From Cytophaga hutchinsonii ATCC 33406 (GTDB lineage: Bacteria; Bacteroidota; Bacteroidia; Cytophagales; Cytophagaceae), in the NCBI RefSeq assembly GCF_000014145.1, contig NC_008255.1, forward strand, positions 2,372,001 to 2,436,000: a DNA stretch of 64,000 bases. Reading direction: 5' to 3'. The position numbers and the translations under genes are program-made. Under the pieces are notes generated by a model, which saw only the letters and a list, made by a program, of their open reading frames with translations, had not been told where the DNA came from and made no database searches. Positions 60,507 through 64,000 of this stretch are shown piece after piece; position 1 is the first letter of the stretch, and every line of letters starts with the position of its first letter.

Positions 60507-62558
60507 TTATGATTTAATTTTCTTCAAAGGTAATAAAATTGTGAATACCGCTCCACTATCTTTTTCACCTGAAGCAAAAATATTTCCGTTGTGCCTGTCA
60601 ACAATTTTTTTACACAGAGCCAGTCCCAGCCCGGTACCTTCGTATTTATCTTTGGAATTTAAACGTATAAAAGCATCAAACATCCTATCTACCTGATCGT
60701 TAGAAAATCCGATCCCGTTATCGGAAAGGGTGATCCGGTCATACCACACAGAGGAGATCTTTTCCTGCTCATACGTGATGGTGATCCGGCTGGGCACATT
60801 ACTTTTTGAAAATTTAAGGGCATTATTGATCAGATTATAAAAAAGCTGGTACATCAATACCGGAACGCCATGAATGACCGGCAGCTTATCCATTTGTATC
60901 ATGCCTTGCTTCTCCTCAATCAGGATCTCAAGGTCTTTTTGAATATTTCCGATTACCTGATTTAAATCCACCTTCTCCATTACCTGAGTAAGATTACTTA
61001 GCGTGGAATACATCAGCACCCCTTCAATCATAGAAAGCATACGGTCTGTTGAATGCTGTATTTTTTCGAGGTAGATATGCCCTTTTACAGGCAGTTCTTT
61101 TTTAAACTCATCACGTATGCGTCCACTGAAAATTTTTACCTTCCGCACCGGCTCTTTCAGGTCATGACTGGCAACATGCGCAAATTGCAGCAGATCTGAA
61201 TTGGTTTGCTTCAGTTCTGCAGTACGTTCCCGCACCTGCCTGCTCAGCTCTTCTGCAAACTGTTTGTGTTCGGTAATATCCAGGATCATCCCGATAAGTT
61301 TTACAGGTTTGCCTTTCTCATCATATATGGCTTTACCAAATGATTTCACCCAGCGCAGTTCATCATTTGGGTGACGTACCCGGTATTCGGCATTATAAAC
61401 ACCACCCACCAGAATAGCCCGCTGTACAGCATTATTACGTACACTCAGGTCTTTAGGAAAGATCTGGGAAGTAAATTCTTTATAGGTAGGATCATGTGCA
61501 TCTGAAAATCCGAAAATTTTCTTGTACAGACTATTGCAATGCATTTCATCGTTTTCGATCGCCCACTCATAATAACCGATCTCCCCTGCGTCCAGAGCCA
61601 GCTGCAAACGGTCTGAAGCGAAACGGATCTGATCCTGCGATTCTTCATAGGCCATTCTTGAAGAAACTTCTTCTGTTACATCCTGCAGAATACCGTTAAA
61701 CCGGTATGCAATCTTTTTTTCATTGAACCAGGCTCTGCCTTTGGCTTTTACAATGCGTGCCTTCTTGGAAACGGGATGTACAATGGTATACTCAACGTTA
61801 TAATTACCGCCGGACGTATGTTCCAGCGCAGCCTCAATCGCCTTTACAACTAAAGGCCTGTCGGTATCTGTTATTACAGCGAGTGCCAGGGAAAGATCAA
61901 TTTCTTCCAGCGGCACTAAGCCAAACCATTCTTTCAGAAGATTATTTCCCTGAAATTTATTGGTTGCAGGGTCGTAATCCCAGGTAGCTAATTCTGCTGC
62001 TTCAATAGAGAACCGTAACTTATTTTCATCCTCTTCAATTTTTTTCAGATTCACTACCGCATCTGTTGTTTCGGTACATACAACAAGCACACCGCCAACA
62101 GTGCCTCCCTCTTTGTAAATCGGACTGTAACCGAATGTCCAGTATACATCTTCCAGTTTACCATTCCGGTAAATCGGAATCAGCTGGTTTTCATTCCAGG
62201 TCGATTTCCCCTGTATAACCTCATCAATCATGGGCTTTATTACCGGCCAGATTTCCTGCCAGCAATCCCCCCCTTTTTGACCCAGCGCTGACGGGTGTTT
62301 CCCCTCGTTTCCTAAACTCGGCCGGTACGCATCATTATAAAACTGAATCATCTCTTCTCCCCACCAGATAAACATGGGAAACGTTGAATGCAGCATAATG
62401 CTAACAGATGTTAACAAACTTTGCGGCCAGGTGCTGATCGGGCCAAGAGACGTTGCAGCCCAATCAAAAGAGCGTATACGTTCTCCCATTTCTCCCCCGC
62501 CGGATAAAAAATTTAATACAGTTGAATGCGTCTCCGCTGACTTTGAACTGATTGACAT
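60507..62558 (-). CDS. Triple-PAS histidine kinase
   Basis: A 683-residue soluble kinase. The N-terminal segment (about 25-165; RSFDWAATSLGPISTWPQSL, IWWGEEMIQFYNDAY) is a PAS-type domain often found in large Bacteroidota and proteobacterial kinases. Two PAS/PAC units follow (about 185-300 and 320-430; each ending GILQDVTEE or GMILDITEH). HisKA His lies in HVASHDLKEPVRKVKI; ATPase motifs are NLINNALKFS, SDNGIGFS and GTGLGLALCKKI. The N-terminal PAS in such proteins can bind small ligands, but none can be predicted here. Cotranscribed with the receiver at 60051. Confidence 0.9.
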   Translation of the reverse strand: MSISSKSAETHSTVLNFLSGGGEMGERIRSFDWAATSLGPISTWPQSLLTSVSIMLHSTFPMFIWWGEEMIQFYNDAYRPSLGNEGKHPSALGQKGGDCWQEIWPVIKPMIDEVIQGKSTWNENQLIPIYRNGKLEDVYWTFGYSPIYKEGGTVGGVLVVCTETTDAVVNLKKIEEDENKLRFSIEAAELATWDYDPATNKFQGNNLLKEWFGLVPLEEIDLSLALAVITDTDRPLVVKAIEAALEHTSGGNYNVEYTIVHPVSKKARIVKAKGRAWFNEKKIAYRFNGILQDVTEEVSSRMAYEESQDQIRFASDRLQLALDAGEIGYYEWAIENDEMHCNSLYKKIFGFSDAHDPTYKEFTSQIFPKDLSVRNNAVQRAILVGGVYNAEYRVRHPNDELRWVKSFGKAIYDEKGKPVKLIGMILDITEHKQFAEELSRQVRERTAELKQTNSDLLQFAHVASHDLKEPVRKVKIFSGRIRDEFKKELPVKGHIYLEKIQHSTDRMLSMIEGVLMYSTLSNLTQVMEKVDLNQVIGNIQKDLEILIEEKQGMIQMDKLPVIHGVPVLMYQLFYNLINNALKFSKSNVPSRITITYEQEKISSVWYDRITLSDNGIGFSNDQVDRMFDAFIRLNSKDKYEGTGLGLALCKKIVDRHNGNIFASGEKDSGAVFTILLPLKKIKS

Positions 62559-62767
62559 GAATGATAAAATAATTGTACCTGAAGATACACATAAATTACA
62601 ATCTTTTTTAGTTTAAATACGTATTAACTTATCCGGGGGAAATGGGGTAAAATGCAAATATCCTGTTTATGTTAAATTATTTTATTAGGATTCAATTGAG
62701 AAATTACCCAATTGAAATTTTCAACAGTATTTTTAATTCAGTTAAACTTTTTCAAACACGCAGAGCT

Positions 62768-63787
62768 ATGGAAACTAAAATTTTAATTATTGATGACAGC
62801 CTGGACGATTACGCACTGGTTAAACGATCTATCACCAATTCCGGCATTCAGGCAGAAGTGCTGTATGCAGCGGATGGTGTCATGGGTTCAGTAGAAGCGT
62901 TGCAGAAAGGGATTGACTGCATATTTTTAGATTATAACCTTCCAAAAATAAACGGACTTGAAGCATTAAAAAAAATCCGGTCTCAAGGCATTGATACACC
63001 TATCATCATGCTTACAGGACAAAAAGACGAGCACATCATTGTTGAATTGCTTAAAGAAGGTGCCAATGATTATATATCCAAATCAGACCTTACACCTGAA
63101 ACATTGCGCTTAAGTTTTGAAAAATCCAGACAGTTATATAAAATTCACAAAGAAAAAGAAGCCGCCATTACAGCACTGAAAGAAAGCCAGCTACGACTTT
63201 CAGAAGCACAGGAAATTGCAGCCCTTGGCAATTGGGAATTCGATAGTGAAACACGGGAACTTTATCTCTCTGATGAAGCGCAGAACATACTGAATTATGA
63301 GAAAGAAAAAAGCCTGTTCCCCATGCATGCATTCCTTCGGCATCAGGTACATCCGGAAAATATCCCGCTGCTTGTTACTTTCATCCGCAACATTAAAAAA
63401 GAACAAAACTATGCAATCACGCTTCGCATCAAAACATTTGAAAATATTTTTAAGTATGTACATATAAAAAAACGCAGCGATACAAATTCTTTTTCAGATA
63501 AAAAGAAAATCATTGGTACCATACAGGACATAACCATTTTGAAATTAGCTCTTGAAGAAACAAAAAAAGCAAAAATCAGCCGCAAAGCCACAACAATGGT
63601 ATTAACGGTAGCTATTTGTATTTTTCTGATTTCGGAAGCAGTTATTGATCCGTTTGTAGATGCACTTGAAATTGGTTTTCTCATAGCCATATCATTTAAA
63701 GGACTTGTAGCCTTTCTCTTAAAACCGCTGGAAACAATGCTTGAAAGGGTGATGCTGAAAAATGTTACAGCCAAACAACTTGTATAG
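62768..63787 (+). CDS. Receiver-PAS protein with two C-terminal membrane helices
   Basis: A 339-residue protein from the ATG at 62768 (METKILIIDDSLDDY); an in-frame ATG 33 codons upstream gives an unlikely extension. A receiver (about 1-122) with Asp in IFLDYNLPKING and Lys in YISKSDL, a short coiled coil, a PAS domain (about 140-255; AALGNWEFDSETRELYLSDE) and, near 278-325, two hydrophobic helices (MVLTVAICIFLISEAVIDPF and IGFLIAISFKGLVAFLL). There is no kinase, DNA-binding or enzymatic output. A membrane-anchored signal receiver or scaffold is the plain reading. Confidence 0.82.
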   Translation: METKILIIDDSLDDYALVKRSITNSGIQAEVLYAADGVMGSVEALQKGIDCIFLDYNLPKINGLEALKKIRSQGIDTPIIMLTGQKDEHIIVELLKEGANDYISKSDLTPETLRLSFEKSRQLYKIHKEKEAAITALKESQLRLSEAQEIAALGNWEFDSETRELYLSDEAQNILNYEKEKSLFPMHAFLRHQVHPENIPLLVTFIRNIKKEQNYAITLRIKTFENIFKYVHIKKRSDTNSFSDKKKIIGTIQDITILKLALEETKKAKISRKATTMVLTVAICIFLISEAVIDPFVDALEIGFLIAISFKGLVAFLLKPLETMLERVMLKNVTAKQLV

Positions 63788-64000
63788 CTTTATCAACATA
63801 ACTAGTGCGGACATATGACCGATACATCCGTAAAAATAAGAGCAGTCTACTACTACCGGAAATGCATGTTCATCATCCAGCATCCAGCCTGATTAGAACA
63901 CCTTCAAATCCATTTATTAAACACATTTAAAGAAGTAGTATCACTACATACAGGTAACAAAATGCATCTGCAATGCTTTCAGTCCGCTTTAAGTATGAAG
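63788..64000. other. Right-edge sequence without recognised gene
   Basis: The last 213 nt show no reading frame, hairpin or repeat that can be supported. Confidence 0.4.

Overview
The window looks like chromosome of a gliding, polysaccharide-degrading member of the Bacteroidota, most like Cytophaga hutchinsonii. The basis is low-GC DNA, several proteins with type IX secretion system (T9SS) C-terminal sorting domains, PorP/SprF-family proteins, Bacteroidota-style -7 boxes (TAnnTTTG), and very large multidomain xylanolytic enzymes. The species is inferred from gene content, not from a search.

1-19.3 kb (all minus strand): a xylan-degradation cluster of five large secreted enzymes: a CE1-type esterase (cut by the left edge), a CE6/SGNH esterase-GH43 fusion, a GH30 glucuronoxylanase, a GH10 xylanase and a GH43-CBM6 enzyme. 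Each has its own catalytic part, followed by an almost identical module of Ig-like domain, CBM9, Ig-like repeats and type A sorting domain. In three genes this module is exactly 2397 bp; in the GH10 gene it carries one extra 78-residue repeat.

19.6-33.6 kb: two paralogous copies of a four-gene cassette: a divergent PorP/SprF gene, then an ECF sigma factor, a one-TM anti-sigma-like protein ending in a sorting-domain-like fold, and a leucine-rich-repeat surface protein with a type B sorting domain. Between them lie an ABC exporter, two seven-repeat propeller-like T9SS cargo proteins and a GC-rich, structured-looking intergenic segment. This duplicated cassette is the best candidate in the window for an undescribed system: a surface-protein secretion unit with its own sigma/anti-sigma switch.

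33.6-51.8 kb: a looser region with stress and redox character: beta-barrel proteins, a PAS kinase, a desaturase-like protein, an exonuclease III homologue, two tandem SDRs, an FAD/Rieske oxidoreductase, a DUF892 ferritin-like protein, a general-stress-like protein, Dps, two DUF4421 proteins and several tiny membrane proteins or lipoproteins. Several upstream regions share TGTAAC/TATAAC boxes at regular distances from a -7 box.

52-63.8 kb: a dense two-component cluster: a CHASE3-GAF hybrid kinase with three receivers, CheR and CheB methylation-type enzymes coupled to a REC-PAS kinase, a REC-kinase, a single-domain receiver, a triple-PAS kinase, and a REC-PAS protein with two C-terminal membrane segments. 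No rRNA, tRNA, CRISPR array, insertion sequence or prophage was recognised.
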